Shown here piece by piece: positions 1 to 12,428 of a stretch of DNA of 64,000 nt (positions within the stretch are counted from its first letter, which is position 1; each line of letters opens with the position of its first letter). A model generated the notes under the pieces. That model searched no databases and was not told where the DNA came from. It saw only the letters and a program-made list of their open reading frames with translations. Source of the stretch: Capillidium heterosporum (lineage: Eukaryota; Entomophthoromycota; Entomophthoromycetes; Entomophthorales; Capillidiaceae); NCBI GenBank assembly GCA_016630905.1, contig WBMQ01000012.1, positions 868,001-932,000 of the forward strand, read 5' to 3'. A program made the position numbers and the translations under genes.

Positions 1-1232
1 CCTTCTATAGATTTCTTGCCAGTAACCTAATCTTTAGACTTAAACTTTTACCTCTCTTCTTTTTTGGTGCTTAGTCATTGCACTATACTGTACGACTTTC
101 CTTTACTTTTCTTCCTATATAAACCGGTTTACACATTTATTTTTGCTATCGTGTCTTTACTCTTTATACTTTATTTTTATAGTTTTGGATGTAGGTATTT
201 TGGTTTAAAAATACATGTATATTAAGTATGAGGCAATAGTTTAGAAATTAATTGGAGTTGACATAGAGAGCCCACCCTTGATATAATTCCCTTTGAAAGT
301 ATATATATAGTTATCAATAATCGCAGTTTGTTATGGCAATATGGAAGTATACGGTATAAATATACTTAGTAAGCATACTATTCCATATCAAATTAACATA
401 TATAGTAGCAGTAAAGTCGAGCTACCGAATTTTCTTTCAATTATCCTACATCCAAACTTTTTATCATTATATTGTTTACTTTATTCCTTACCTGGTTTAC
501 ATCTCTAGTTTTGTTTTTGTGAATCACTTTATTCCTTTAAATTTTCTTATCGCTCCACTGTTCGTATATTAGCTTTAGAAAAGTATCAGCGAGGTATTTA
601 ACATACTTTAGGCTAGCTATCTAAGCTCTCATAGAAATAGCTACTTTTATAAACTTCTTGTTATATAAATCATATACGTTTTCCCATTCTATTGACTTTA
701 AATGCAGCACAATATAATAGCTTACATATCACAATGTAGAAATTCAATAAACAGATGCTTTACATTAAAAGCATATTATTTATTACTATATATTTACTTT
801 ATCACCTTGCTCTATCTTTTATATGCTAAACTGACAGTATAAGTAAAAAGTACATCGTATGCCTAGATCTTCCATGCCTTTGTATCCAAATCCCAGATCG
901 TTAGTGTATTACCTAACATTGGCTACCTGTAGTATGCTCATTCGCTGGAAAAATATTGAAATTGCTCATTTTGACATCGAGTTTTGGAGTTGAATAAAAC
1001 AGTTTGGACAAAAGTCCAGGTTGGCCAAACATGATTGGCTCAATAATGTAAATTGACACTCCCAATAAAAGCTGACACATCAATGTGGGAGCTAAATAGT
1101 TTTCTAAAAGTTCAATTACAGACTAGTTTTATTTCTTAGCTCAACTCTGTCTTTCAACTACAGGTACATAACAGACCGCTGCCCTTTTTTGCATAAGTAT
1201 ACTGTAGTTCAAGTTCTCATTCTTAATTGTAG
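1..1232. other. Intergenic, no gene seen
   Basis: AT-rich sequence upstream of SEC61. Stops are dense in all frames and I see no conserved coding block, RNA gene or repeat. The part nearest 1233 presumably holds the SEC61 promoter and 5' UTR. Confidence 0.5.
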
Positions 1233-2789
1233 ATGTCTTTCCGTTTCCTCCACCTTATTCGACCCTTCATCGGGGTCATCCCAGAAGTTCAAGCCCCTGA
1301 TCGCAAAGTAAACTAACATTATGTTCTACCAGCCATCTAATTGTAAATTTAACTATGTTTAGATTCCTTTCCGTCAGAAGGTTTTATGGACGGCTATTAC
1401 CCTCTTCATCTTCTTGGTCTGTTCACAGATTCCCTTATACGGTATTATGTCTTCAGACAGCTCCGATCCCTTCTACTGGATGCGTATGATCCTTGCTTCC
1501 AACCGTGGTACGCTTATGGAACTAGGTATTACACCAATTATCACCTCCGGTATGATAATGCAGATGTTGGCCGGTGCCAACATTATCGAAGTCGATTACT
1601 CTTTACGTGAGGACCGTGCTTTGTTCGGTGCTGCTCAGAAACGTAAGTTTTTACTTTTTCCTAGCTAAAGCATTGTAGTATTTGCCATGATTATTACCTT
1701 TGGCCAGGCTTTAGTCTCGGTTGTTACTGGCTTGTACGGCCGTCCCGCTGACCTTGGAATTGGTATCTGTATCCTCCTTATCATCCAGTTGTTTGTTGCT
1801 GGACTTATCGTCATTTTACTCGATGAACTTCTGCAGAAGGGCTACGGTCTTGGATCAGGTATCAACCTGTTCATTGCTACCAACATCTGTGAGTCCATCA
1901 TCTGGAAGGCTTTCAGCCCCAGTACATACAACACTGGACGTGGTTCCGAGTTCGAAGGTGCCGTCATCGCCCTCTTCCACCTCCTTTTCACCCGCCGCAA
2001 CAAGTTCAAGGCCCTGAGGGAAGCTTTCTTCCGTACCAACCTTCCCAACTTGTCCAATCTCTTCTCCACCGTCTTCATCTTCGCTTTAGTCATCTATTTG
2101 CAAGGATTCCGTATTGAAATCCCAGTCAAGTCCAACCGCTCCAGAGGATCTCGTGGTTCATTCCCTGTCAAGTTGTTCTACACCTCCAACATGCCTATCA
2201 TGTTGCAATCGGCTCTCACCTCCAACGTCTTCCTTATTTCGCAGATGCTCTACCTGCGCTTCCCCGACAATTTCCTTGTCCGTCTCTTAGGTGTCTGGGA
2301 GGTAGCTTTTTTTTAAAACTCTTTACTTATTTTATATAGACTTTGGATGAAACTGCTCAGCTTAGCGCCGTCAGTGGTTTAGCTTACTACCTCCGCCCTC
2401 CTAACAACCTAGCTGAAGTCATCACCGATCCCATTCACTTCATCCTTTACCTCGGCTTCATCTTGGGAGCTTGTGCCCTCTTCTCACGCACTTGGATTGA
2501 AATCTCGGGATCTTCACCCCGTGATGTCGCCAAGCAGCTCAAGGAGCAGGATACCGTCATCGCCGGCCACCGTGACGAGAGTATGTACCGCGTCCTCAAG
2601 AAGATCATCCCCCAGGCTGCCACCGTCGGTGGTTTGGTCATTGGTCTCCTTTCTGTATCCGCTGATTTGATGGGTGCCATCGGTTCCGGTACCGGTATCC
2701 TTTTGGCCGTCACCATCATTTACCAGTACTTTGAAATGTTCGTCCGCGAACAGCAAGAAGCCGGTGGTGCCGCTGCTATGATGAATTAG
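1233..2789 (+). CDS. SEC61: Sec61 translocon alpha subunit
   Basis: Pore-forming subunit of the ER protein-conducting channel, which moves nascent secretory chains into or across the ER membrane. Exons 1233-1307, 1363-1642, 1679-2301 and 2340-2789 join in phase to give 475 residues, close to the ~480 of yeast Sec61p. The N-terminus ([20 protein letters not shown]) and the motifs [32 protein letters not shown] and RPPNNL are diagnostic, and multiple hydrophobic segments span the whole protein. The start is the first ATG after an in-frame-stop-rich leader and matches the family N-terminus. Introns are 55, 36 and 38 nt; the 36-nt one restores the conserved AQK-L-FA junction. Exon codons are C-rich at third positions, unlike the flanks, as expected of a highly expressed gene. 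Confidence 0.97.
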
Positions 2790-3744
2790 GAAGCTAGTTT
2801 ATAGAATGTCTTGCGTTTCGTCGGTGTGCAATTGTACCGAATATGTAAACCATACTTCATATAGTTAAAACTACTTATACATAGTGCTTCAATATTTTAT
2901 TTATGTTTTTAAATTTCGTAGCATTATTTCCTATATACTTGATGTAAATCAATATATATTTTTGAATAGTATATAGTTGTATATAAATATTGTTAGATGA
3001 ATGTGCAAGTGCCATATAGTTTCTTAAAGCCTTGATACTCTTTTTAAACTATAGTTAGCCATAACTTCTTGTTGAGGTACTTTAAGGATGCTTGTAAATC
3101 AACTATGAGAATAGCAGCAAAGGTTATACTAAATAGAAGTAGCAAGTTTGCATGTTAGAGTTGATTTCAATAGTATTTTAGCAGTTGATATAAAGCTTAT
3201 ACTTTTTTATACTTATGAATATCATTCGTTTACATTTTTATCAGCCATCTAAGCTTACATAGCTACACTGGTGTCATCTTTAGTCAAATTCACATATACC
3301 AATACCTAAAGCTTGAAATATCTCCATATGAAAAGCTTTGATGGGATATAGATATTCATTTAGGTATATAAAGTTGGAGTATATAAGTTAAGATACGTAT
3401 TCGTATGGTGGCATATTATGGGTCAACTTTCTTTGCATTTAGAAAAGCTCATACTTTGAACTGTCCATTGTGATACATTCGGACAAATCCCTAAGTAGTT
3501 TTGGTTGTGCTGCGTTCCGTGGCGCTTCCTATAGACAATTGTAAGACTATTTCGTAATAGCTTTTGGATTGTATTATAAGTTTGCATTTTCAAATGAATG
3601 AAATATGAACTTGAAACTAAAATTACGTAACAAATTTACCAATAACTTGAGTTGGACCAAACATAAAGTAGACTTGTTGAACTTTGTAAGCTGCGTAAGC
3701 TACCAAATAGTTAATCAGTATCAAAGAAAACATCACTTCTCAAA
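2790..3744. other. Intergenic, no gene seen
   Basis: AT-rich spacer between SEC61 and CAND1 with no supported ORF. It should contain the SEC61 3' UTR and the CAND1 promoter. Confidence 0.5.
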
Positions 3745-6700
3745 ATGTTGACAATACCTGAGTGTTTGGAAAAAGTAAGTAGTATAACCCAACTCTGTAG
3801 ATATTTATCTTTAATAGTTTAGATCCTCCGACAATGACTTCCGGTATATGGCCGTAAATGACTTGATGGAGATTTTGAATGAGAGAGGAACTACTATTGA
3901 TGAGCAGTTGTCCAAAAATATATCCGATGGCTTGATAGTCTTAATTGAGCAAAATGAATCTATCTCTGAAGTCAAGAATCTTGCTATTAAATGGTATTTA
4001 TATTGCTTAATTCACATAGCTAACTTTGCCAATCTTAAGCTTAGCTTTACTTGCCACGAAAGCAAACGACAGTGTACTATCAGACATGTTAAACAATTTG
4101 ATACAGTTGGCGGGAAATGAAAAGCCTGAGTTGAAAGACCTTGCTGAACTAGGTATTATAGTTTGGTTAAAATTGCATTAATTTTCGTGTAGGGCTGAAA
4201 GGAGTCATGGCTAAAGTACCCTGTAGCACAACGAGTCAATGCAGCTTAGTTAAGAGCATCTTTGCCAAAATTTTGGAGACTTTGAACAAGGTAAAAGTTT
4301 AAGCCTACTCTTTTGACACGTATTTTAGTCACAGTCTTACGAGTCTAAAACTGCCCTTCTTGAGATAATTTCCGACACAATTATTCGACTTGGTGGTACG
4401 ATTTTCGGAAATGACGATGAAGAAAAGATCAAAGCCTTATCTATCAAAACCCTGGATGTCATATACCCCCTTCTAAAAGAACCTCGCAGTAGTGTAGTTA
4501 AACGAGCCTACATTACTTTAGGTATTTATATATATATTTACATGGCTAACTCTAGAATAGGTACGCTCTCCAAATATCTGTCGGATGCTTTATTCAAGGA
4601 GTTAGTTGAAAGGTTTATTTCAGAGTTTACAAGCATTTTGGAGAGCAAATCCAGCGCGAAGCATTCCGAGCAGCTAAAGACTATCATCCATGGCTTCATA
4701 ATCCTCAGTAAAACTGATACGGCACGATTCAGCAATTATCTTGAACAAATATACCCTTTAGTTTCAAATCTAAATGATTTGAGTGAGGATTACTACGATT
4801 CCATTTTGCAGGTATTTTATTTATAGTATCGCAGCTGACCTTTAGGCTTATGAATCCTTTATTTCACACTGTCCTGGAAAAATGGCGGATTATAAAGCCG
4901 ACATCATCAGCCACTCCCTCAGTTTAATCGTATATGATCCAAACTACGTCGATATGGATGATGATGAGGACGAAGAGGGAGACGACTTGGAGAACGACAT
5001 GGAAGATGAATTCGACGATGAATTTGACAACGATGACGATGAATCCTGGAAAGTGCGTCGATCAAGTGCCAAAGTTCTCAAGGCTCTTATTTTAAGCTAT
5101 CCCAACTTTTCTGGATCTTTCTATGAGTCCATATCGCCTATTCTAGTCAACCGTCTTTCAGAGAGAGAAGAAATGGTTCGTGTAGAGATCTTTGAAGCCT
5201 TTATCACTTTAATTCAGCACACCTTTGAAAACGAAACTCACTTATATGAAGTCACCGATTCACCATTTGATGAGTACACGGCTGAAAAGAATTCCAAAGT
5301 TGGTAATGCCAAGCGTCGAAAGGTCCATTCCCCTCAGAGCCGGGCTGGAAGCGATTCGGTGAACACTGTTAAACAACTTGCCATCGAACAGCTACCAAAG
5401 ATCATCAGCAAGATTGCCAAGTTCTTGGATTCTTCCTTTATAGCCACCAAGCAAATCAGCCTGAAATTACTCAAGGAGCTGAACCTTTCGCTTACCAGCG
5501 TGTTTTCCGAGCATATTCATAGTATTGCCGACGGAGTTAAGCGTATCCTGTCCGGATCTCAACAGGTCTACGCCCAGAGCTCTCTGACCGCTTCGAACAT
5601 CAAGTTAGATGGGCTCCAGTTTTTGAAGTCTATCCTTCGTTACCAAAGCCCTGGTGCTATTTATCCCCATATTGACTGGATCTGTCCCATCGTTGTAAGC
5701 AATCTTTCCAGCAACGTATCCACCTACTCCTCAGAAGCATTTTCACTTTGTACCGAGCTCATTAACCTACTTTCTCCACTCGCTCAAGAAAACCAGATGA
5801 TTGACGAGAACCAATTGCCAAAGGAAAAGTACTTGAAGTCAATTTTCCAAGCTTTGATTACCCAAGTTGACAACAATAGGATCGATAATTCTATCCGCGA
5901 AAGTAGTATCCAATTGCTTGGTTACCTATTTAATAGCTCAGGCCTGGCTATTCGACCCGAATTTTTGGAATTCCTACAACACCTCCTTAGAAAGTTGGAC
6001 TCCAACTTCAGCAAAGCTTCCACTCGAGCCTTAGCCCATGTGCTCTCCTCTGTACTTATAACTAGGGAGTTACTTGCCGAGGATTTCGAAGTTACCGAGC
6101 ACCTTGGACGTCTTATAGTACCTTTAACGGCAAATTTGAACAAAGCCAATCAATCTATTAGCGCTTCCTCTCTGTCATGTTTATCAAAGGTATTGTCTCT
6201 AACACTCTCGGCAGTAGATGCCAATGTGTTTTCATCGGTCCTAGCTGAGATCATCCATAATGTCAAGACCTACAGCTTACAGGAGTTAACTGTTGCCTTG
6301 GATATTATTCAGCTATCCCTTGATTCGGAACTCAGTCAAAGTATATTGGAGTCCAATTTGAATATTCTCAACACATTTGACATTAGCGACACCTTAATAC
6401 ACCTTGTTCTTTCTCCCAATCTTCAAGGTGAAGCTTCAGCCAAACTAGCCCAAGTCTACGCACAACTTATCGTAGCTTCGAACAAACTAGGTCTTGATGG
6501 TAAGGCAATTGGTCATTCTTACATCGAATTGGCGATGGGATCCATATCTGAGAAAGACATTCAGTTATCCACTCAGAATTATAGTAACCTGGCCTTGGCT
6601 TGCTCTGCAATCGTTAAAGCAAGCTCAACCTTTACCCCCGAAGGTAATCATGAGTTTGTTTCCCTTTTTGCTGCCACCATCCAAGCTTCAGCCCCAGTTA

Positions 6701-7882
6701 ACCAAAGACAGGTTGGTTTCCAGGTCCTCGGAAAACTTTCCCTCTTCATCGACTTTTCTGACCAACTCGATCTATTCAGCATAGCTATCGCCACTTTCGA
6801 GGAGAGTAATGGAGACTTACGTTTGGCTGCTGCTCGCTCCCTTGGAAACCTGGTATCCGGTAACCTTACGATCATGCCCAAGCTCATCCAGCAAATCAAC
6901 GAGAACGCCAAGCACCGCTACTTACTATTACATGCCTTCAAGGAGATTGTCAACTACTATGTCGAATCGACCGAGAACTTGACCGATTTTAACGCCTTCA
7001 GTGCCTTTGGCGACGATCTGTGGAACTTTTTGGTCGCCGATTCGACCATGCAAGGTGAAGAGAGTGCCCGAAACATCATCGCCGAGTGCCTCGGTAAATT
7101 GATCATCATCAACCCCAAGTACATCGTCCTGCTGCGTGACCAGACCGTCTCTCCCCCGCAGATTAATCGTACCTTGGCCATCACCGCCATTCGTTACTCC
7201 ATTCACAGCGACTCCACCACTATCGACAAGGCTTTCACCCAGAACCTAAAGCCTTATCTCTATGACTTCTTGGAGTTCATCAAGGATGAAGACCTCGAGG
7301 TACGCCGACTTACAGTGACCACCCTTAACGCTGTCGCCCATCATAAGCCCCAGCTACTCGGTGACATCCTGCCCAAACTTCTGGACGCGCTCGATAATGA
7401 GACCGAAGTGAAGCCTGAGCTGGTACGTACCATTGTTATCGGACCCCAGACTCACAAGGTCGACGACGGGTTAGAAAACCGCAAGGCGGCCTACGAGTGC
7501 TACTACACTTTATTGGACACGCTGCCCTTCCAGCTGCGCTTCGATATTTTATTAGAACGCCTCATCGCTGGTATCAACGACTTGATCGAGGTCAAGGTCC
7601 TAGCCCACATGATCATCCACCGCCTGCTCCGTGTCAGTCCCAAGTACGTCAAGCCTCGCATCGACCAAGCTAGCCATCCCACTATTGGGGGTACTCAGCA
7701 CCATGCCCAAGAATACGATCAAGCAGGAGGAGAACCGGTACAATGAGTTGGTACGTTCTACTTTGAGATTGTTGAGTGCCTTCCTCGAGTTGCTCAACCA
7801 AAAACCTAGCTGGTTCCACCAGATCTTCAACTTCCCTGATGCTGACAAGTTCCGTGCCGAATTTATTAGTTTAAATGATTAG
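3745..7882 (+). CDS. CAND1: CAND1/TIP120 cullin exchange factor, frame interrupted
   Basis: HEAT-repeat protein that binds unneddylated cullin-RBX1 and swaps F-box receptor modules on SCF ligases. Exons 3745-3774, 3818-3993, 4040-4152, 4193-4290, 4329-4521, 4561-4811 and 4846-7882 join in phase, with introns of 34-46 nt. Expected product is about 1298 residues (human about 1230). Seen: the acidic insert rich in D/E followed by SWKVRRSSAKVLKAL, typical of CAND1 after the first HEAT block, and the C-terminal LLGDILPKLLDALDNETEVK block. Oddity: homology runs continuously through RVSPKYVKPRID and then KLAIPLLGVLST, but these lie in different frames, separated by one surplus C at 7665-7666. The unshifted frame adds about 25 unrelated residues and stops at 7746; the correct frame continues to 7882. 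This could be an assembly or sequencing error, a true lesion, or +1 recoding. Confidence 0.93.
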
Positions 7883-8482
7883 GCTAGGTTAAGTTTTTAT
7901 ATGTTGCTGCCTTAATTGAGTAAAGTCTTTTCAACTTGGTAAATTTGAGTAGCTGCTTTATACTTTTCTTTTGAGACACTAGTTTATTAGTTATTTGAAA
8001 TTATAAACTAGCTATACTGTTAGCTTTGCATCATTATATTTAAGCTCATATATATATCTTTTCTTGTCTTCGATTACTTCTAGAGGTAGAGGTTTAGGGT
8101 TGTTTTTACTATATCGTTATCCTTGGCTTATATGATTTATTCTGTGAAAGAGTAGGACTGATATAGCACTAGAAAATTCAACCATTGCTATAGAAAAGTT
8201 ATAATTCTATTCAAACAAAAACCATGCTTGGTCAATATCAAATCTATCGACCTATAAGGTTTAAGTATGATTATATACTTCATTAATAGACTTAATTATA
8301 CAAAGTCAAGCATCAATACAATATCATTACCGTATTTTCAAATTATATACAGACTAGAGTCCTGTCTATATTATATGTTATAGCCAAAAGCTGATATATA
8401 TAAGCTGAAAGAAAATATAAGACAGTAAATGTTAAGCGTATATATCTTTATAACATAAAAAATAAAACTTCGCTACAAACAG
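7883..8482. other. Convergent intergenic spacer
   Basis: Very AT-rich region between the 3' ends of CAND1 (+) and the first P450 (-). No coding or RNA feature recognised. Confidence 0.5.
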
Positions 8483-9986
8483 CTATACTCTCGGCGTGAA
8501 CACCAAATCCAACTCGACGGGGTGATTCAATCCAGCTACATTGAGCAGTGGTGTTGGTCGCTTACCCGAGTTGGGTCCCAATGTAATCTCAAACTTCTGT
8601 AACAGCATGGCCATAACTACTCGCTGTTCAATCAAAGAGAAGTTGATACCGATGCCTAAATTTAAAAATTAGTAAGGATGTTAAATTAAGTAACTTACAC
8701 ATGCGGGTTCCAGTGCCAAATGGAGACCAGAAGTGGCTTTGCTCGCTATGGGGGTCATCGAATCTTTCAGGATCAAACTCATTGGGTTTGGGGAAAACCT
8801 CTTCAGCGTGGTGGCTAGACCAAGGAAGTAGAGAAACTTTTGTATCTTTAGGAACTACTAAGCCACTGGAAAGTTTGGTTTCCTTGACACAAAGTCTAGA
8901 CAGGATACCGATGTTGGTGATGAGACGCATACTCTCCTTGATAACTTTGTTCATGTAGACCATATTCTTCTGCTGCTCCAAGGTTGGAATGGTATCTTTA
9001 GCATCACCCATTAGCTCCAAAACTTCGTTACGTACTTTAGTTTGAACTTCGGGGTATCGGGCTAAGAAGTAAAGGTTGGAAGTCAAGGTGTGGGCCGTTG
9101 TATCATGCCCAGCTAGGAAGAAGGTTGCCAGGTTGTTGACGATATCGGAGTCGCTCATCTTTTCTCCTTCTAACGAAGCTTTGATGGTCAGAGATAGGAT
9201 ATCGTCTTTCTCGATCCCTGATTCAATTTCCTGATAGCGTTGCTTAATAATATCTTGGAAGATCTGGCGTAACTGCTTGCATTCGTCGATGAGTTTTCTA
9301 CGCGCTGGTACATAATTCTCCAAGAAGTTGAAGACGATATAGAAGGGGTCGAAGATACCATGCATCACGTTGTTGTAGAGGGATAGTAGACGACTCTCGT
9401 CAGTACTTTTCAATGCTTCAAAGTCGATATTCAAAAGACCTTTGCCAAGGACATCCAAAGTCAACTTCTGTAACAAGTCGTTGACTACTATTGACTTGCC
9501 TTCCTGCTTGGAAAGGATTGCGATGAGATCTTTAGCTGGTTCACCGAACATGTCTGTCGACCAAGATTTCTTGAAGGCTGGGTTGATTGTTCTACGGTGC
9601 TGCTTCCAAACTTCGCCATCGGACTGCACGATGTTGGAGTCGCCAAAGAATTCAGCCATCAATGCTGTCAAGTTGACTTCCCCAGGTTTGCCTTTGTGGA
9701 AGTTGTGCGTGTCGTTGAAGATCTCTTTGACTAGGATGGGTGAACTGATAACAAGTTGCATCTCACCGGCGAACCACATCATACCGGCACCTAAATCTTC
9801 CATCTTCTTGCTGACCATCCATTTCATGCGTTCGTCGGCAGGTTCCTTGTTGAGGACGGAAATAAGGAACTTGAAGGTGGAGACGGTTGGCAGATGGCTA
9901 AAGTTTGGATGGACTTTAAAGCTGAGGTAGAGCTTGTAGAGTGGATAGAGAAGTAAGGTTGCTAAACTTACTGTTAAGTAATTCAT
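8483..9986 (-). CDS. Cytochrome P450 (copy 1)
   Basis: Microsomal-type heme monooxygenase; substrate not predictable. Two exons, 9986-8699 and 8655-8483 with a 43-nt intron, give 486 residues, normal for the family. Seen in order: N-terminal hydrophobic anchor (about residues 3-20); I-helix AGHDTTAHT with the acid-alcohol pair; K-helix ExxR as ESMR; PERF-type ERFDDP; heme loop FGTGTRMC followed by IG, with Cys as axial ligand. The intron splits the heme-ligand Cys codon after its first base, the same place as in the second P450 at 12429. The gene ends NHPVELDLVFTPRV. A TATA-like box lies about 50 bp upstream. Its closest relative in the window is the divergent copy at 12429; the shared sequence and intron imply duplication. 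Confidence 0.95.
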
Positions 9987-11226
9987 TGTAATTGTTTTTA
10001 ATTTGGAGATGAGATTGATAGATATCGCGCCCTTTTATACTGCTTTTCTGAAGTGACATTTTAGCTGTGTGAATTAAGCTGGAAAGCCAAATTTGTTTTA
10101 AAACATTGACAATTTGCAAAGAATTCTGGATCGTATAAATTTAACTGAACAGTAAAGAATATGAAATAAACCGACCAAATGCTCCGAAAAATTCCTAAAT
10201 ACCATTGTAATTAGGTAAATTATCCCTCTTTTGGTAGATCCGATCGGGTGGAGTACTGCTGCCTATTTACTCCTAAAGTAGGAATATGGAAGTGGTGACT
10301 CACCACGAAAATAGACAAGAAAGTTGGCATTTTGGGAAGAAACTTTTATTGTTTGGGTCGATCAAGTTATACCCCACACTAAATAATGTTTCATGAGACT
10401 GCTTTTGGACCCTAATTTTTCCTACCGGCTATTTGTTTCCTCATATTTTAGGGCGGCTCTTTGTTTCCTCCTTGAAGGTAGTAGGATGTATGTCTGCAAT
10501 GTGTAAGTAAAAGCCGAAATACCGAGGTATTAGCAATTAAACTCCGCTTATTGGAAGTAATAATACCTGCTTTAGATGTAGTACTGCTATGTGTATACGT
10601 GGAGTGGCATTATCTATTGTGCTTCTCATACAAATTCTATTAAATGCATTTATATATATGAGAGTATATATCCAAATACATTAAAGTTTTCAATAACTAG
10701 CCAATATTCTAAAATTTGCTTGATCGACTATACCTGTAAGATTTATAGAAAAGACAACTTTGAATTATGTATGAAACATCTTTTATCTATTTGATTGTTT
10801 TATAAACCTAATTATAATCAAATTTGTATATATTAACGAATGGAGTATATTAATCTACTCGCTCCCTATAGCCAATATATATAACAAAAGGATTCCAAAG
10901 CTATATATAGTAAACAATTACAAATCAAGTATATCACCAATTTTTGTACAGCTCATGTATATAATATATAGAGTTGTCTTTAAGCTTCTAGTATAAAACA
11001 ACACAAGTATTAATTGCTTTCAATACACCTATTTAGTAAATCCTTTGTAGCTAGTTTGTTTCCAATCTCTAAAGTTGATTCAAGATTCCAACAAGGAAGC
11101 TCGCTAATATATTTGGATGTATAGCTTGAAAGTAGAAAACACTAAAAACATTTAAAAACATTATTAATTAATTATTCTAATTTTAAATCTAATAAAACGG
11201 CAACTACTCAAAGTTTGAATCTCTAA
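9987..11226. other. Intergenic, no gene seen
   Basis: Upstream region of P450 copy 1 up to the dead SDR relic. Apart from the TATA-like box it is AT-rich with only short unsupported ORFs. Confidence 0.5.
10032..10039 (-). promoter_or_regulatory. TATA-like box of P450 copy 1
   Basis: TATAAAAG on the minus strand, 46-53 bp upstream of the ATG at 9986. Similar boxes sit before P450 copy 2, both SDR genes, the phytochelatin synthase gene, COMT and UGT. Confidence 0.5.
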
Positions 11227-12191
11227 GTTTAGTAATCGTAGTAGGTGATATGATTTTTCAACTCAAAAGGATCCTTGTGCAAGATATCTATGAGCTTAGC
11301 TGCAGTGTCAGCTATGTTAATCAGTATTAATAAAAACAAAGCTAGCATCAGTTACTTCTTTGAAAAAAGTTTTGAAGATGAGACAATTAGTCTCGTTGCC
11401 TGATTTAGTATGTGTCTCTATTTACATATCATTATCTAAAGGTTCAGAGATGTAGCTCAAGGCTTTAATGAATGGTTAAAACTAACAGATATTGGATATT
11501 TTAAAGAAAAGTACATATACTTTTTAAAGCATAGATCTGCATGTACATATCTCTAGAAGCTTTTATGAAGTAGTACAAACTGTTGTAGACAAAGAGTTGA
11601 TTTGTACATATCGAAGAGATGTTAACTATATAGGAGCGAGTAAAATCACCCAGTTGCTATCATTTTTGAATGCTGCACTAATGATGGAAAGCATGGATAA
11701 ATGTAGCAATAAAAAGGCATCTGAAACCAGTGAAGCTTGCAAAGTTGATAGTGATATACTCCAACACTTCTTTAGCCGAAAATTCATCTGCCTTCTAATA
11801 TATATCCTAAACTCCTCACATTGTTGAATAAAATTAACTTTAGTATTATTATTATTGAAGTTGGCTTGACAAGTTATTTCTTAGAAAAATAAGTAAATCA
11901 AAAATAAGAATGTACCTTGATAATACTTCCTATATTAGCCATGTAAATCTAAAGCACCAGTGTCATTCAATTCTACGTTACCGACAATAAAAACTGACAT
12001 TCAACTTATATTTCTCAGCTCTAGTTTCAAGTTCATGTTTAGCTGATTGGAGTTGGAAGGTATTTCAGGCTACTAGGACAAAGTGCTGGTTCTTGAAGGC
12101 TATAGGCTCAAGGTTCGAGTAGTAATAAAAAATTAGCAAGTCGTCCTACCTAAATCTTGGTTAACACCAGAATCACATTTGTTTGAGTCAT
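11227..12191 (-). pseudogene. Dead short-chain dehydrogenase relic
   Basis: Degenerate copy of the SDR genes at 16194-17211 and 18097-19103, collinear with them over the whole length on the same strand. Matching nucleotide blocks include the C-terminal region (11240-11330), the segment around 11545-11665 corresponding to the VNISSLCA...[15 protein letters not shown] exon, the block near 11735-11830, and the first exon (11930-12191). Its start region still reads M-T-Q-T-N-V-I-L, parallel to MVQI(S/N)VITG in the live copies, but the GANRGLGRA motif is destroyed and stops and indels break every exon. It sits between the two divergent P450 genes. Unexpressed relic is the simplest reading. Confidence 0.85.
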
Positions 12192-12381
12192 TGTAGAAAG
12201 GCTTGATATGTTTGAAACATTCTCTAAAGGTTTAATGATGTCATTTACTTTATGAAGGCTGGTCCCAAATTTGATTTCATAAGCTCATTTCATTTCTTTG
12301 GTAATATCGGAAATTTTAATTTAGACCCCAAATTTAGGAAGACTTGCTAGGAAAATATCGGAAAGGATTTATAATTTTTAG

Positions 12382-12389
12382 TATAAAAA
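12382..12389 (+). promoter_or_regulatory. TATA-like box of P450 copy 2
   Basis: TATAAAAA about 40-47 bp upstream of the ATG at 12429, a normal spacing for a fungal TATA promoter. Confidence 0.5.
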
Positions 12390-12428
12390 CCCTGCAAGTC
12401 TACGTAACTACCAATCTCAAATCTCAAA

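Noticed and set aside
1414-2719. Several ORFs on both strands overlapping SEC61
   Set aside because: They are alternative-frame shadows of the spliced SEC61 exons, which carry the family motifs.
7632-7669. Possible mini-intron (GTCAGT...CAAG) explaining the CAND1 frame change
   Set aside because: Removing it would delete residues SPKYVKPRID that align with CAND1; one surplus base explains the data better.
10591-10794. 67-codon plus ORF
   Set aside because: Low-complexity AT-rich composition, no homology and no neighbouring exon.
11597-11827. 76-codon plus ORF as a gene
   Set aside because: It lies antisense to the SDR relic, whose alignment with the live SDR genes explains the region.
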